Below, in pieces: positions 26,854 through 36,280 of a stretch of DNA of 64,000 nucleotides; within the stretch, counting starts at the first letter, position 1; each line of letters begins with the position of its first letter. The DNA lies in assembly GCF_009828925.2 (NCBI RefSeq), contig NZ_WUTY02000001.1, positions 2,510,492-2,574,491 of the forward strand. Direction: 5' to 3'. Made by a program: the position numbers and the translations under genes. The notes under the pieces are model-generated. The model searched no databases and was not told where the DNA came from. It was given only the letters and a program-made list of their open reading frames with translations. This stretch comes from Methylicorpusculum oleiharenae. Lineage in GTDB: Bacteria; Pseudomonadota; Gammaproteobacteria; Methylococcales; Methylomonadaceae.

Positions 26854-28164
26854 TTACTCCTCCGTCGTGCTCTCAATAATTTTATGAATCCGTTTAAGAC
26901 CCAGAGCAACGGCTATCATGATAACCGGTATCGATACCCCCACCGCTATTTCCGGACCGACATGCCAGCCTGCCGCGTGCAGGGCTTTGGCGATTGAACC
27001 GATCAGGCCGGCGGCGTAATAAGTAATCGCTACGATGGAAATTCCTTCAACGGTTTGTTGCATTCGAAATTGCATTTTTGCCCTTAACGCCATAGAAGTC
27101 AGCAGGCCCTGATTTTGCCGTTCGATGACAATATCAACGCGGGTCCGGAGCAGTTGGCTGGTATTGCCGACTCTTTCCGAAAGCGATTTGAACCGCTTGG
27201 AGGTCGACTGGCAGGTATTGATCGCGGGTTCCATCCGCCGTTTGATAAATTCACCCAAGGTCTGGATGCCTTGTATTCTGACTTCTCGTAAATCCTCAAG
27301 GCGCTGCCCGACCAGCTGATAATAAGCACCGGCGGCGGCAAAGCGAAAATGATTGCTGGAGATATGATTTTCAATTTCTGCAGCCAGTGCTGTAAGCTCA
27401 TCCAGAAGTTGGGCATCGTTGCTGTTGTCTGATTGCGCCATCGCATTGGTGATGGTGTAGAGTTTGCGGTCCGCTTGTTTTAAATCCGGAGCCAGCTTTC
27501 TGGCAATCGGGAAAGCCAGTAAGGCCATGACCCGGTAAACTTCAATCTCAAACAAGCGGTGTAATAAGCGTCCTGCCTGTTCGGTTCTTAAGCTGTGATT
27601 GATAATCAGAAAGCGGCTAAAGCCGTCTACATGAATTTTAAAGTCAGTGAAAACCTGTGCTGCGCCGCCTGTCACTTTGGAACCTACAACCGGATTATTG
27701 GAAAAATGAGCGGCAATCGGGGATAAATCAGTTTCCTCTTGCTCATCGGGAGCCGGTGCCGATTTAATCGCCGCATGAGCGGCAACCATCATCTGACCAG
27801 GTAATCCGGATAGCCAATCCACAGGGACTTGTTTAAGCGCGGGTTCTGAAAACGGATCGCTGGGGATGTTTTGTACATAAAAAGTATAGGTGCTGAATTC
27901 TCCATGTTGTTCCCAGCGGATTTGAAAATTATCAAAGGTTGCACTGAGGTGATCGGCGTCTTTTTCCGGGCTGGGTTTGCCGTAGCGCTGGCAAAGTTTG
28001 CTCAAGTGCTCGCGCTCACGCTGTTTTTCATCACTCGTCAATAACAAGGCGAGATGGCTGGCTCTGATCGGTAAGTCGAGGGTCAGAGAAGCACGGGCAT
28101 GCACTTCGTTATGCAGGACAAAGCGTTGCGGATGATTTTGGGGCAGGGGGAATAAGGTTGTCAC
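26854..28164 (-). CDS. DUF3422 family membrane protein
   Basis: A 436-residue protein identified as DUF3422 from the N-terminal LHNEVHARASLTL block, the GGAAQVFTDFKIHVDGFSR region and the paired C-terminal hydrophobic segments (about 360-380 and 395-415) preceded by a coiled coil with RVGNTSQLLRTRVDI. This family is predicted to be anchored in the inner membrane with a large cytosolic part; its function is unknown. The start is GTG at 28164. It shares direction with the AI-2E gene and is divergent from the CBM21-EEP gene with 183 bases between. Confidence 0.8.
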   Translation of the reverse strand: MTTLFPLPQNHPQRFVLHNEVHARASLTLDLPIRASHLALLLTSDEKQREREHLSKLCQRYGKPSPEKDADHLSATFDNFQIRWEQHGEFSTYTFYVQNIPSDPFSEPALKQVPVDWLSGLPGQMMVAAHAAIKSAPAPDEQEETDLSPIAAHFSNNPVVGSKVTGGAAQVFTDFKIHVDGFSRFLIINHSLRTEQAGRLLHRLFEIEVYRVMALLAFPIARKLAPDLKQADRKLYTITNAMAQSDNSNDAQLLDELTALAAEIENHISSNHFRFAAAGAYYQLVGQRLEDLREVRIQGIQTLGEFIKRRMEPAINTCQSTSKRFKSLSERVGNTSQLLRTRVDIVIERQNQGLLTSMALRAKMQFRMQQTVEGISIVAITYYAAGLIGSIAKALHAAGWHVGPEIAVGVSIPVIMIAVALGLKRIHKIIESTTEE

Positions 28165-28347
28165 AATAGCTTTCAGTCGTTTGTTATAAGGAATGAATAA
28201 TCCAGCGGGTCTGGGTTGCCTGTTAGTTTAGCGTTTGTTAGTGCTAATAGAAATTTTGCATTGATTATTTAAGCTCATTTTTTTAGTTTTTCTCTTACTG
28301 TGTTGTTGTATCATGGTTTCAGCGCTAATTTAGCTAAGCATTTAAAA

Positions 28348-29868
28348 ATGAGTGACGAGTCAATGGACAAAATCAAGCTGATTTATGTAAGTAATGTTTT
28401 CGGCCGAAGCAAAAAAACGGTTCAGCAAACGCTGGCGTTTTTTATGACCATTGAAAATGTCGGTTACGATAAAGCCGTTGAAATCATTTGGGCCGGTGAA
28501 GACGGTGTGTGGCAGACATTGCCCGTTTTGTTCCATAGTTCGGCTGGTGAAAATCAGGAATATTGGTACGTTCAGGCTCATTTCAAAAGAACTATCAAGC
28601 GCCCTTTGCCCGGAAATATTGAATTTGCAGTGCGCTATCGCGTCGCAGGCCAGGAATTCTGGGACAATAATCACGGCTTCAATTATTCGAGTCAGGCCGA
28701 TTCCGGTGTTCAATTACTGACGGATGCGCCGGTTTTAAATATTGAGTTTGCCGGCGGTTTTCAGGAAGGGCAGAAATTTATTCCGGTCACGGTAGCGGTC
28801 AGGCAGTCTTTGGGTCAGGGTCAAGTCTATATTCACTGGTCTACCGACCGATGGAAACATTCGCAGAAAACTGCGTGTCATTTTAAATCAATGTTTTGGG
28901 ATAAAACGACGCAAAGTAATGCCAGAAATCCAAATCAATACGACATTGCGATCTGGAAAGGCTGGATCAGGGCGGGGCAGTGTTTCCGGCTTGAATATGC
29001 GGTCAGCTTCGAAACCGAGCACCAGATTATTTGGGATAATAATCACGGCCGCAATTATGTTCTCAGCCATGATCCGTTAAAAATTCTGATTCTTAATTTG
29101 CATTGCTACCAGGAAGATAATCAGGATTACAAGTTGTCACAAATCGCCAGAGCGATTGATGACGTCAAAGCCGATATCGTCTGCCTACAGGAAGTGGCCG
29201 AACCCTGGAATGACGGCATGGGCGATTGGGAGAACAACTCGGCGAAAATTATTAATGAACGGCTTCCCGAGCCGTTTCATATTTATACTGACTGGGCGCA
29301 TTTGGGCTTTGATAAATACCGGGAAGGGGTTGCAATCTTAAGCCGTTTTCCGTTTATCAAACAGGATGCACGTTATGTTTCGGACAGTCATGATGCTTAC
29401 AGTATTCATTCCAGAAAAGTGGTCATGGGTCAGTTCAATATACCCTTGATCGGCTTGGTGAACGTTTATTCTGCCCATTTGAGTTGGCTGGAGGATGGTT
29501 TTGAAACTCAGTTCAATCGTTTGAACGACTGGGCTCAGCACAATCACAATTCCCGTATCAAAGCGACTTTGTTATGCGGGGATTTTAATATTGTGGCCGG
29601 ATCAAGCGGTTACGATCTTGTCGTAAACTCGAATGCGTATGAAGATCAATACCTGGAAGCTACAGCTCATGGAGTGTTCGAAAAAGTATTCAGGGTCAAT
29701 GACCCCTATTGGCATGATTACATGGCGGATGATTACCGTATAGACTATATCTTTATGAACAAAGCCAGTGAACTTAAGGTGACCTCGGGACGGACCGTAT
29801 TTACCGATAAAGATTATGGCTTTGTCTCGGATCATTGCGGTTATTACATGACGTTCGAACCCAAGTAA
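28348..29868 (+). CDS. Two CBM21-like modules fused to an endonuclease/exonuclease/phosphatase domain
   Basis: A protein of 506 residues (from ATG 28348; ATG 28363 is an alternative). No signal peptide is visible, so it is likely cytoplasmic. Residues about 5-110 and 125-235 are tandem beta-sandwich modules, each ending in a WDNNHG-x-NY signature typical of CBM21/CBM53 starch- and glycogen-binding domains. Residues about 245-506 form an EEP-superfamily domain with the catalytic pattern LNLHC, CLQEV, VAILSRFPF, YSAHLSW, CGDFNIV, DYIFMN and VSDHC. EEP enzymes hydrolyse phosphodiesters in DNA, RNA, phosphoinositides or sphingomyelin, so the substrate is open. The combination suggests a phosphodiesterase docked on glycogen. 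It heads a codirectional cluster with a PLD-family gene 85 bases on. I do not know a named family with this architecture. Confidence 0.75.
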   Translation: MSDESMDKIKLIYVSNVFGRSKKTVQQTLAFFMTIENVGYDKAVEIIWAGEDGVWQTLPVLFHSSAGENQEYWYVQAHFKRTIKRPLPGNIEFAVRYRVAGQEFWDNNHGFNYSSQADSGVQLLTDAPVLNIEFAGGFQEGQKFIPVTVAVRQSLGQGQVYIHWSTDRWKHSQKTACHFKSMFWDKTTQSNARNPNQYDIAIWKGWIRAGQCFRLEYAVSFETEHQIIWDNNHGRNYVLSHDPLKILILNLHCYQEDNQDYKLSQIARAIDDVKADIVCLQEVAEPWNDGMGDWENNSAKIINERLPEPFHIYTDWAHLGFDKYREGVAILSRFPFIKQDARYVSDSHDAYSIHSRKVVMGQFNIPLIGLVNVYSAHLSWLEDGFETQFNRLNDWAQHNHNSRIKATLLCGDFNIVAGSSGYDLVVNSNAYEDQYLEATAHGVFEKVFRVNDPYWHDYMADDYRIDYIFMNKASELKVTSGRTVFTDKDYGFVSDHCGYYMTFEPK

Positions 29869-29953
29869 ACGTTTAAGCAAGATATTTTTTTTAGTTCAAG
29901 GGTCTACAGCCCGCTTTCGATTAACCATCGATCAGTTATTTCAAGAGGTAAAT

Positions 29954-31552
29954 ATGCAATTGGCCGAACATTTCGCCATTCCTGTTCACGGCAATTTGGG
30001 TGGGTATTTCTCACGCGTCAATGACTTTAAAGACGAGTTTTTCGTTCGTTGGGGGAAAATTGATTTTGATGTGTACCAAGGTGTTCAAGCCAATATTAAA
30101 GTCATCATCAAAGTTTACCGTGAGCGAGACAATGTCTGCGAGACCTATATTGTCGATACGGACCCTTATGATATTCAATGGAATTTCCATAGACGTGCGA
30201 CTCGGGATTTTGTAGTTCTGCCATTTTCTTCTCATTTCGGCTATATCAGCTGTGTCAAATTCTCGTTTGTCGTGCATGTCGATGAGCATTCCATTGCATC
30301 GCAAAATGAATATATTTTCATGGACTGGCAACAGTTACGGAATGATCAGCCTCAATACCGCGCGCTCTCCGACGAATGGGCGACCCCAAATCATTTTCGT
30401 ACCTACGAACTGAATGCCGCGGAGTTACAAACGGATGTCGATTGGTACAACCACCATTTCGAATCTCTTAATCTCACGCCTAAATTTACGAAAGGGCAGC
30501 TTTACCACCCTTATCATCCCAAGCGCTTTATTCACGATCATATCGATAAAGTCATACAGGCCAAACGTAATCAACCGGATCGTTTTTGTACGATCAAGGT
30601 AAGCGTTGACTGTATTGATGATTACGATTTTATCAATCATTTGATTCATGCTCGTGAGCAAGGGGTATGGGTGCAGGTTATCGTTGACTGGCGCAAAATG
30701 ACCTTAACCCATAGCGATAATTATGCGCGATTAAAGCGCTCCCGCATCGAGTTGGTTGGCGTTTTCTGTACGCCTAAGCACCACTTGATCGAAGTGGAGC
30801 CGGATATGCACACCAAATTTGTTATTTTTAATGATGAAGACGCGATACTGGGTTCGTTCAATATTACCTTTGATCGCTGGTGGGCTAACTGGGAATCGGG
30901 CATGACGTTCCATTCCAGGGGCGTATGCCGTTTGCTGGATAATATTTTCCAAAGCCAGCGCGGCGGCGTGATACAGCGGTACGGGATTGATCCGTTGAGC
31001 CATTTCAATTTGCTTTATACATTCGGCAGACACACGATGCTGAACGGCAAAAATTACCGGCCGCACCACGCTATTCTGGCCGAAATACATCGCGCCAGAC
31101 ACTCCATCAAGCTCAGCCTGTTTTTGATGGGTGATCTATTGGGCGATCATGGCGATAGTGTGGTTGATGCACTGATTCATGCTTATGACCGTGGCGTTTA
31201 TGTGCATGTTTTGTTCAATGGACACCTGGCCAGACAGGGGCGTGTGGGTGTGGAAAGGTCAATGGCCGATGAGTTGAACCGTCCTTTATTACCTGCCGTG
31301 CAGCGTCTAAAGTCAGTCGGGATTGCCGTGGGTCTGGTTTACGGACAGGATGATCTAGCCGTCCCTTATTCGCCGATTCATTCCAAATACTGCATTATTG
31401 ACGATTCCATCGTACTGGAAGGCAGTTTCAATTGGTATAACACGTCGGTGTTTTCGCATGATTTACTGGTCATTGCCAATAACCGTGACGTAGCTCAGCC
31501 TTACCTTTATGAGTTTGAGCAGATTCAACGTTCGTTCAGAGTGTTTTACTGA
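29954..31552 (+). CDS. Phospholipase D family protein with two HKD motifs and a novel N-terminal module
   Basis: A 532-residue soluble-looking protein. The second and third parts carry two PLD catalytic motifs: MHTKFVIFNDEDAILGSFN (about residue 285) and IHSKYCIIDDSIVLEGSFN (about 475), each an HxK followed by D and GSxN. PLD-superfamily enzymes are phospholipases, nucleases or transphosphatidylases; two motifs in one chain form one active site. The first 125 residues are not PLD-like and look like a beta-sandwich (many alternating hydrophobics, no helices), comparable in size to the modules in the preceding protein but lacking their WDNN-NY signature. AGAGG precedes ATG 29954. It probably shares a transcript with both neighbours. 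Confidence 0.8.
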   Translation: MQLAEHFAIPVHGNLGGYFSRVNDFKDEFFVRWGKIDFDVYQGVQANIKVIIKVYRERDNVCETYIVDTDPYDIQWNFHRRATRDFVVLPFSSHFGYISCVKFSFVVHVDEHSIASQNEYIFMDWQQLRNDQPQYRALSDEWATPNHFRTYELNAAELQTDVDWYNHHFESLNLTPKFTKGQLYHPYHPKRFIHDHIDKVIQAKRNQPDRFCTIKVSVDCIDDYDFINHLIHAREQGVWVQVIVDWRKMTLTHSDNYARLKRSRIELVGVFCTPKHHLIEVEPDMHTKFVIFNDEDAILGSFNITFDRWWANWESGMTFHSRGVCRLLDNIFQSQRGGVIQRYGIDPLSHFNLLYTFGRHTMLNGKNYRPHHAILAEIHRARHSIKLSLFLMGDLLGDHGDSVVDALIHAYDRGVYVHVLFNGHLARQGRVGVERSMADELNRPLLPAVQRLKSVGIAVGLVYGQDDLAVPYSPIHSKYCIIDDSIVLEGSFNWYNTSVFSHDLLVIANNRDVAQPYLYEFEQIQRSFRVFY

Positions 31553-32903
31553 TCCGGCGTGAAACGCAAAAATAAAAGCCGGTCAGTTGAATGAAGCCGT
31601 TATGACTTTACCCGAATTTGATGCGTCATTAATGCTGATGATCGATGGCTTGACCCAGGCACAAGCGTATCGGCATAAAGTGGATTCGGTAAAACTGATA
31701 GAAACGCATATTTCGTGGGTTTTTCTGACCGGCGCTTTTGCTTACAAAATCAAGAAACCGGTCAATTTTGGCTTCCTGGATTTTTCAAGCCTCGAAAAAC
31801 GGGCTTTTTATTGTCAGGAAGAACTCCGACTCAATCAGCGCCTGTCGCCGCAAGTGTATCTTGGCGTAGTTGCCATTACCGGGTCTTTCGAAAAGCCTGA
31901 AATGGAAGGTGACGGAGAGCCTATCGAATATGCTGTCAAGATGCTTCAGTTTAACGGCGGCGATGTATTGACCCAACGGGTTGAAAGCGGGTGTTTAAGT
32001 CATGAGGAAATCGATGAAATGGCCTCACAAATGGGGCGTTTTCATCTGGCCGGTGCGATTGCAGATAGTGCCTCACCTTACGGCGAAATCGAAGAGATAG
32101 CTTATCGCAGTGATGAGAACTTTCAGCAAGTCCGCTTGTTGCTCGGTTCCGGGCCGGATTTGACAGATCTGGACGAGCTGTCTGCCTGGTCTGCTAATGA
32201 ATTGGCCGTTAAACGCAGTTGGTTTGAAGCCCGCAAAGCAGAAGGATTTGTTCGTGAATGTCACGGCGATTGGCATTTAGGCAACATGACCTTGCACAAA
32301 GGACAGCTGATTGTTTTTGATTGCCTTGAGTTTAACCCCTTACTGCGTTGGATTGACGTTATCAGCGAGCTGGCTTTCATTGTCATGGATCTCGCTCATT
32401 CCGGATTGATGAGGCAGAGCATCAGACTGGTTAATCATTATTTACAGCTGACCGGAGATTATCAAGGCATCAGGCTCTTTCGTTTTTATCTGGTCTATCG
32501 GGCCATGGTACTGGCCAAGGTGGCCTTGTTCAAACGGCAACAGGCTCAGTCAGTGCTGGAAAAAGAGAAGGCATTGGCTGCGTTTCATAGTTATTTAAAG
32601 CTGGCCGGGCAATTCAGTCAAAAAAAGAAGCCCGTATTAATAATCACCTGCGGTTTTTCAGGAAGCGGCAAGTCAACACTTTGCAAAGCCTTAGCTGAGC
32701 AGCTGGGGTCATTGTGGGTGAGATCCGATATTGAGCGAAAACGATTACAGACTTTTTCTAATCAGCCCCATCAAGACCCCCCCGGAGAGGGACTTTATTC
32801 CGATCAATCCAGAGATCAGGTTTATCGGCATCTTCTTACTATTGCAGGAGACGTGCTTGCCGAAGGCGGTAAATGTCAACGTAGTTGTCGCATGAGTTGA
32901 AAA

Positions 32904-34001
32904 TTAATGAACGGTAGTGTCGGTATTTTTTACCGCACTATCGCTCGGTTTATCGGGATTTAAACAGACTTCTGCCTGCCATTCCCAGTTTCGGGTATTA
33001 CGACTCCAGCGCTCCGGTTTTTTGGCTTTAGCGGCCTCGTAAACGGCCTTGCGTTGCTTCAGGATCGCCCGATCTTCACCCCTGTGGCGTTGCTCAGGCG
33101 TTACAAATTGAATGCCACTATGCCGATGCTCATGGTTGTACCAGGCGACAAAGTCGGTTACCCAGTCCCTGGCGGCGGTGACCGAGGCAAACGGTTGGGT
33201 CGGATACTGGGCGTCGTATTTCAGCGTTTTAAACAACGACTCGGAATACGGGTTGTCGTTACTCACCGCCGGGCGACTCCGTGAGGGTGTGACGCCAAGC
33301 TGCTGCAAGGTTGCCAGCAGCGTTGCCCCTTTCATCGGGCTGCCGTTGTCGGAATGTAACACCAACTGGTGCGGTGGAATCCCTTCTCGTTGGCAGAGAT
33401 CCGTGATCAGATCGGCCGCCAGTTCGCTGTTTTCTTGTTCATAAACTTGCCAGCCGACAATCTTGCGACTGAAGATATCCATGAACAGATACAGATAGAA
33501 AAACTGGCCTTTGATGAGGCTGGTCAAATAGGTGATATCCCAACTCACCAGTTGTTTCGGTGCCGTCGCGATGAGGGCTTTCGGCTTACTACGCTCGACC
33601 GATGGACGGCAGGCATGACGGTGTTTGACTTGTTTCGCCTCGCGAAAAATGCGGTAAATCGTCGACTCCGAGGCATAATACTCGCCGCGTTCGGCCAACA
33701 TCGGCACGATCTGATGCGGTGTTTTGTCTTTGAACTCATCGCTGTTGGCTAGGGCTAATACCTGAGCGCGTTCTTCGTCACTCAAACGATTACAAGGCAC
33801 GTGTTGACGGCGCGTGCGACCGTCAACCGGCACGGCTTCGGGACGTTGCCAACGTTGTAATGTGCGTAGCGGTAGCCCCATCACCTCGGCAGCTTTGGCT
33901 TTACGGGCTCCGTGATCAAACGCTTCGTTAAATAAGGTGAGTAAATGGGTGCGTTCTGCAAGAGGGATCATGGCGCCTTTTCCTCCCAGAACGCGTGGCA
34001 C
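32904..34001 (-). CDS. IS3-family transposase OrfB (DDE integrase core)
   Basis: A 365-codon frame with a helix-turn-helix N-terminal part, an HTH_21-like segment (APKQLVSWDITYLTS) and the rve integrase core. Candidate DDE residues lie in VSWDITYL, LHSDNGSPM and the glutamate of YSESLFKTLKYD, with the usual NHxRxHSGI block (NHEHRHSGIQFVTPEQR) after. It is probably made only as a fusion with OrfA through -1 frameshifting at the A7G tract (34008-34001), since its apparent GTG start lies on that tract. No internal stop, so the element may still be active. Confidence 0.9.
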   Translation of the reverse strand: MPRVLGGKGAMIPLAERTHLLTLFNEAFDHGARKAKAAEVMGLPLRTLQRWQRPEAVPVDGRTRRQHVPCNRLSDEERAQVLALANSDEFKDKTPHQIVPMLAERGEYYASESTIYRIFREAKQVKHRHACRPSVERSKPKALIATAPKQLVSWDITYLTSLIKGQFFYLYLFMDIFSRKIVGWQVYEQENSELAADLITDLCQREGIPPHQLVLHSDNGSPMKGATLLATLQQLGVTPSRSRPAVSNDNPYSESLFKTLKYDAQYPTQPFASVTAARDWVTDFVAWYNHEHRHSGIQFVTPEQRHRGEDRAILKQRKAVYEAAKAKKPERWSRNTRNWEWQAEVCLNPDKPSDSAVKNTDTTVH

Positions 34002-34462
34002 TTTTTTTGAAGAATCAACAAAGCGGCGGCTTCTGCCAAGGCTTTCTCCTTGCGTTGCAGGTCTTTCTTCAGTTGTGCAATCTCGTTCTCCAAGGGTTTC
34101 AAGGCTTTCCTTGAGACTTGGCTGGGTTCGGTGGCCTCAAGAGGTTTAATAAAGTCTTGTTGCCACGTTTGCAGGTGATGGGTAAACAAGCCTCGTTCAC
34201 GGCAAAAGGCATTGAGTGCTTCGCCTTCCAAGCCCGCGCTGGCTAGCAAGGCTTCAAACCGTTGTTCCCGAGTCCAGTCTTTAGGACGTTGTTGATTCAT
34301 AGTGTTTGTTGTTGATTTGGATCGTGTCTGTTTAAGCCAGCCTTTCAGAGTAAACACACTGATAGTCAATTCATCGGCAATCGATTGAATACTTTTATCA
34401 CCGCGTTGCAATACTTTACTCAGGGCTTGCTGTTTAAATTCTTCACTATAACGGGTTTGCAT
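33968..34462 (-). CDS. IS3-family transposase OrfA (DNA-binding)
   Basis: A 164-residue protein beginning MQTRYSEEFKQQALSKVLQ, an HTH_Tnp_1/IS3 OrfA domain, followed by a leucine-zipper-like coiled coil (KPLENEIAQLKKDLQRKEKALAEA) for dimerisation. Near its end the codons CAA AAA AAG TGC contain the canonical slippery heptamer A AAA AAG; a -1 slip enters the OrfB frame. The overlap of 34 bases between the two frames fits this. Confidence 0.9.
   Translation of the reverse strand: MQTRYSEEFKQQALSKVLQRGDKSIQSIADELTISVFTLKGWLKQTRSKSTTNTMNQQRPKDWTREQRFEALLASAGLEGEALNAFCRERGLFTHHLQTWQQDFIKPLEATEPSQVSRKALKPLENEIAQLKKDLQRKEKALAEAAALLILQKKCHAFWEEKAP
34001..34008 (-). promoter_or_regulatory. Programmed -1 frameshift site of the IS
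   Basis: AAAAAAAG on the minus strand reads A AAA AAG in the OrfA frame, the common IS3 slippage heptamer. The OrfB frame is entered by moving back one base. Confidence 0.75.
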
Positions 34463-35036
34463 TTTGTACCTCTATAAAATTTTAGAGGCGACAACTATCC
34501 TGACACTGAGGGAAGGCTTCCCGTTAATGGTTGATGCCACCTTTCTTAAAATACAGCAACGCACGCTTTTTTATCAATTAGCCCACGCTATGAATGCGGA
34601 TTTTCTGATTTTACAGTGTGAAGCTTCAGAGCCCGTGATGAGTCAAAGAATTGATCATCGAAGCCGCCAGCATAGCGATCCTTCGGAGGCGACAGCTGAG
34701 GTGATGCGTCTGCAGATGCAGACATTTGAACCTTTGACTGAAGAAGAGCTGGCGCATACGCTCACGGTAAACACCGAAAATGACTTGTCTTTGGACACAA
34801 TTTTAGCGGCCTTGAAACGTTATTCCGTTGCTGATTCAGCGCTGCTTAAAGTGGGTCCGTATTAAAAAAATCGGTTGCAAGCGTTGATTCATTTTGCAAT
34901 ATTTGGCAACTATCTTAGGAAAATCGAATCCCTCATTCAGCCGTTAAGAATTCATTCAAGTGAATTTATTTAGAATCAGCAATCAATAAACTAATGTTCG
35001 TATTTTTAAAGATATTTTTAGTAAGAGGAAGTAAGT

Positions 35037-35345
35037 ATGTTCAAACAGGTTCAATTTATACAACCTAAATATATTCTGGGCTTGGCCTTGTTAATGACCG
35101 GTTGCGCGTCCGATCAGCCGCCGCCTGTAAATGGCCAGCTTGTGTCAGGGGATCTGATGTTGCGGGAAAGTCAGGGCATAGCTCAATTGGGCAGCCGCTG
35201 GCAACAAGGCAAGCAAATGGTTGATCAAGGTCAGCAAATACAGGCAGAGGCACAGGCGAAAATGGAAGAAGGCCGTCGTTTGATTGAAGAAGGACAAAAA
35301 ATCATGCGTGAAACCGAAGAAGGTTACAAAAGCATCAAAAAGTAA
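35037..35345 (+). CDS. Small lipoprotein with helical tail
   Basis: A 102-residue protein with a type II signal peptide: basic start, hydrophobic LGLALLMTGC with the lipobox cysteine at residue 24. The mature part is mostly a single charged amphipathic helix with repeated MVDQGQQIQAEAQ / MEEGRRLIEEGQKIM pattern, about eleven-residue periodicity, likely a coiled coil. No family function is recognised. GAGGAAG precedes the ATG. It stands alone, downstream of the disrupted kinase gene. Confidence 0.7.
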   Translation: MFKQVQFIQPKYILGLALLMTGCASDQPPPVNGQLVSGDLMLRESQGIAQLGSRWQQGKQMVDQGQQIQAEAQAKMEEGRRLIEEGQKIMRETEEGYKSIKK

Positions 35346-35369
35346 GCATCAAGACCACTAAGCACCCAG

Positions 35370-35452
35370 GTTGGGTTGCCTGCTTTTCGCAACCCAACAA
35401 TTAACATCTTGGCCTTGAAATGTTGAGTTGGCTATCGCCAACCACAACCTAC
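35370..35452. repeat. REP-like paired hairpins
   Basis: GTTGGGTTGC (35370-35379) pairs perfectly with GCAACCCAAC (35389-35398). A second hairpin, GTTGGC/GCCAAC, follows and ends in CAACCTAC, so the two REP-like units face each other. No T tract. It is a different sequence family from the 10.7-kb pair but has the same plan. Confidence 0.6.
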
Positions 35453-35548
35453 AAGAAGCATCAACTTTGATTTTTGTGGATCCAATACTGGTTGCTAATA
35501 GTACGTCAGGTACTCTTAAAGCCGCATTATGATTAAACGGCAGTCCAA

Positions 35549-36280
35549 TCAGGCATGTAAATGGGTAAGCGGTTGTCTGGAAATAGTGCCGCCCTCTTTA
35601 GAGCTATCATCGCGATCACGGGTCAACGCCCGAGTTTTTTCAAGCAGATTTTTTTGAGTTTCGATGGCCGTTTCTTTAGCCAGTGCATAAAATTCCTGGC
35701 AATGAAAAAGGGCAATATCTATCAATTCCATCAGAGGTCTAATCAGTCGGGCCTCTATAAACTGAAGCGATTTTTCATAAGCTGTCTTCACTTGTTCAGC
35801 GTACTTGTCCACCATTTGTTCCAGAGGATCTTTGATCCAATTTGGCACATAACGCTTTATTTCATCAAGATACCGGCTTACGCTGAACAGAAAACGCTTC
35901 AATTCATAAATCATCGGCATCATTACAGACGAATTGAATACTCCTTTGAGGTGGATGAGTTGTAATTTGGCAGCGGTCAGTAACCTTTCAAGCGGCACCA
36001 GGATTTCGCTCATTTTGTGCCAGTCGATATGTTTGGGAATGAGTGCCAACTGACCATTTATTTGACGGTAAGATCTAAGAAAAAGTGGGGGTAGGCTGGA
36101 ATTGAGTTGAGCTTCAAGCGCGGCGATCTGCTGATGCTGATCCTCAATTTTTCTTTGAAGATCGAAGTTGCTTAATTGTTTGTTTTGTAGCTCATCGGTC
36201 AATGAGTTAATTTGCTCTTCAAGTTTGCTAAGTTTATTCAGCAATACCTGATGTGTATCAAAATCGGCCCCTGTTTCCAT
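35549..36280 (-). CDS. Coiled-coil protein of unknown function
   Basis: A 243-residue protein without signal peptide or membrane segment. The first 60 residues are a strong coiled coil (LLNKLSKLEEQINSLTDEL and following heptads); the rest is mostly helical, rich in Leu, Ile and Tyr, with a basic-acidic C terminus. I do not recognise a family. It stands alone between two non-coding stretches with repeat elements. The start ATG 36280 has AAAGAGGAAAG upstream on the minus strand. Confidence 0.65.
   Translation of the reverse strand: METGADFDTHQVLLNKLSKLEEQINSLTDELQNKQLSNFDLQRKIEDQHQQIAALEAQLNSSLPPLFLRSYRQINGQLALIPKHIDWHKMSEILVPLERLLTAAKLQLIHLKGVFNSSVMMPMIYELKRFLFSVSRYLDEIKRYVPNWIKDPLEQMVDKYAEQVKTAYEKSLQFIEARLIRPLMELIDIALFHCQEFYALAKETAIETQKNLLEKTRALTRDRDDSSKEGGTISRQPLTHLHA

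Larger units (their letters stand above)
32868..34511 (-). mobile_element. IS3-family insertion sequence
   Basis: A 1644-bp element between direct repeats GAAGGC (32862-32867 and 34512-34517). Excising it with one repeat restores the host gene exactly, which supports these limits. The ends share TGTCA and TAGTTGTCGC in inverted orientation (left 32874-32891, right 34488-34505). Two overlapping transposase frames lie on the minus strand. A six-base target duplication is long for IS3, so the outermost few bases on each side could be assigned differently. Confidence 0.85.
31602..34865 (+). pseudogene. Phosphotransferase-like/P-loop kinase fusion, disrupted by an IS3-family element
   Basis: The 5' part (31602-32867) encodes an aminoglycoside-phosphotransferase-like fold (FAYKIKKPVNFGFLDFSS, catalytic CHGDWHLGNM near residue 222, FDCLEFNP) followed by an AAA_33/zeta-like kinase domain starting at CGFSGSGKSTLCKAL (about 345). 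The 3' part (34518-34865) completes that domain (PLMVDATFLK to the stop). Joining 32867 to 34518 gives VLAEGFPLMVDATF in frame and a 537-residue protein of normal family build. The intact family is common in proteobacteria and of unknown role. As it stands, translation ends inside the element at 32900. A 49-base gap to the PLD gene implies cotranscription. Confidence 0.88.
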
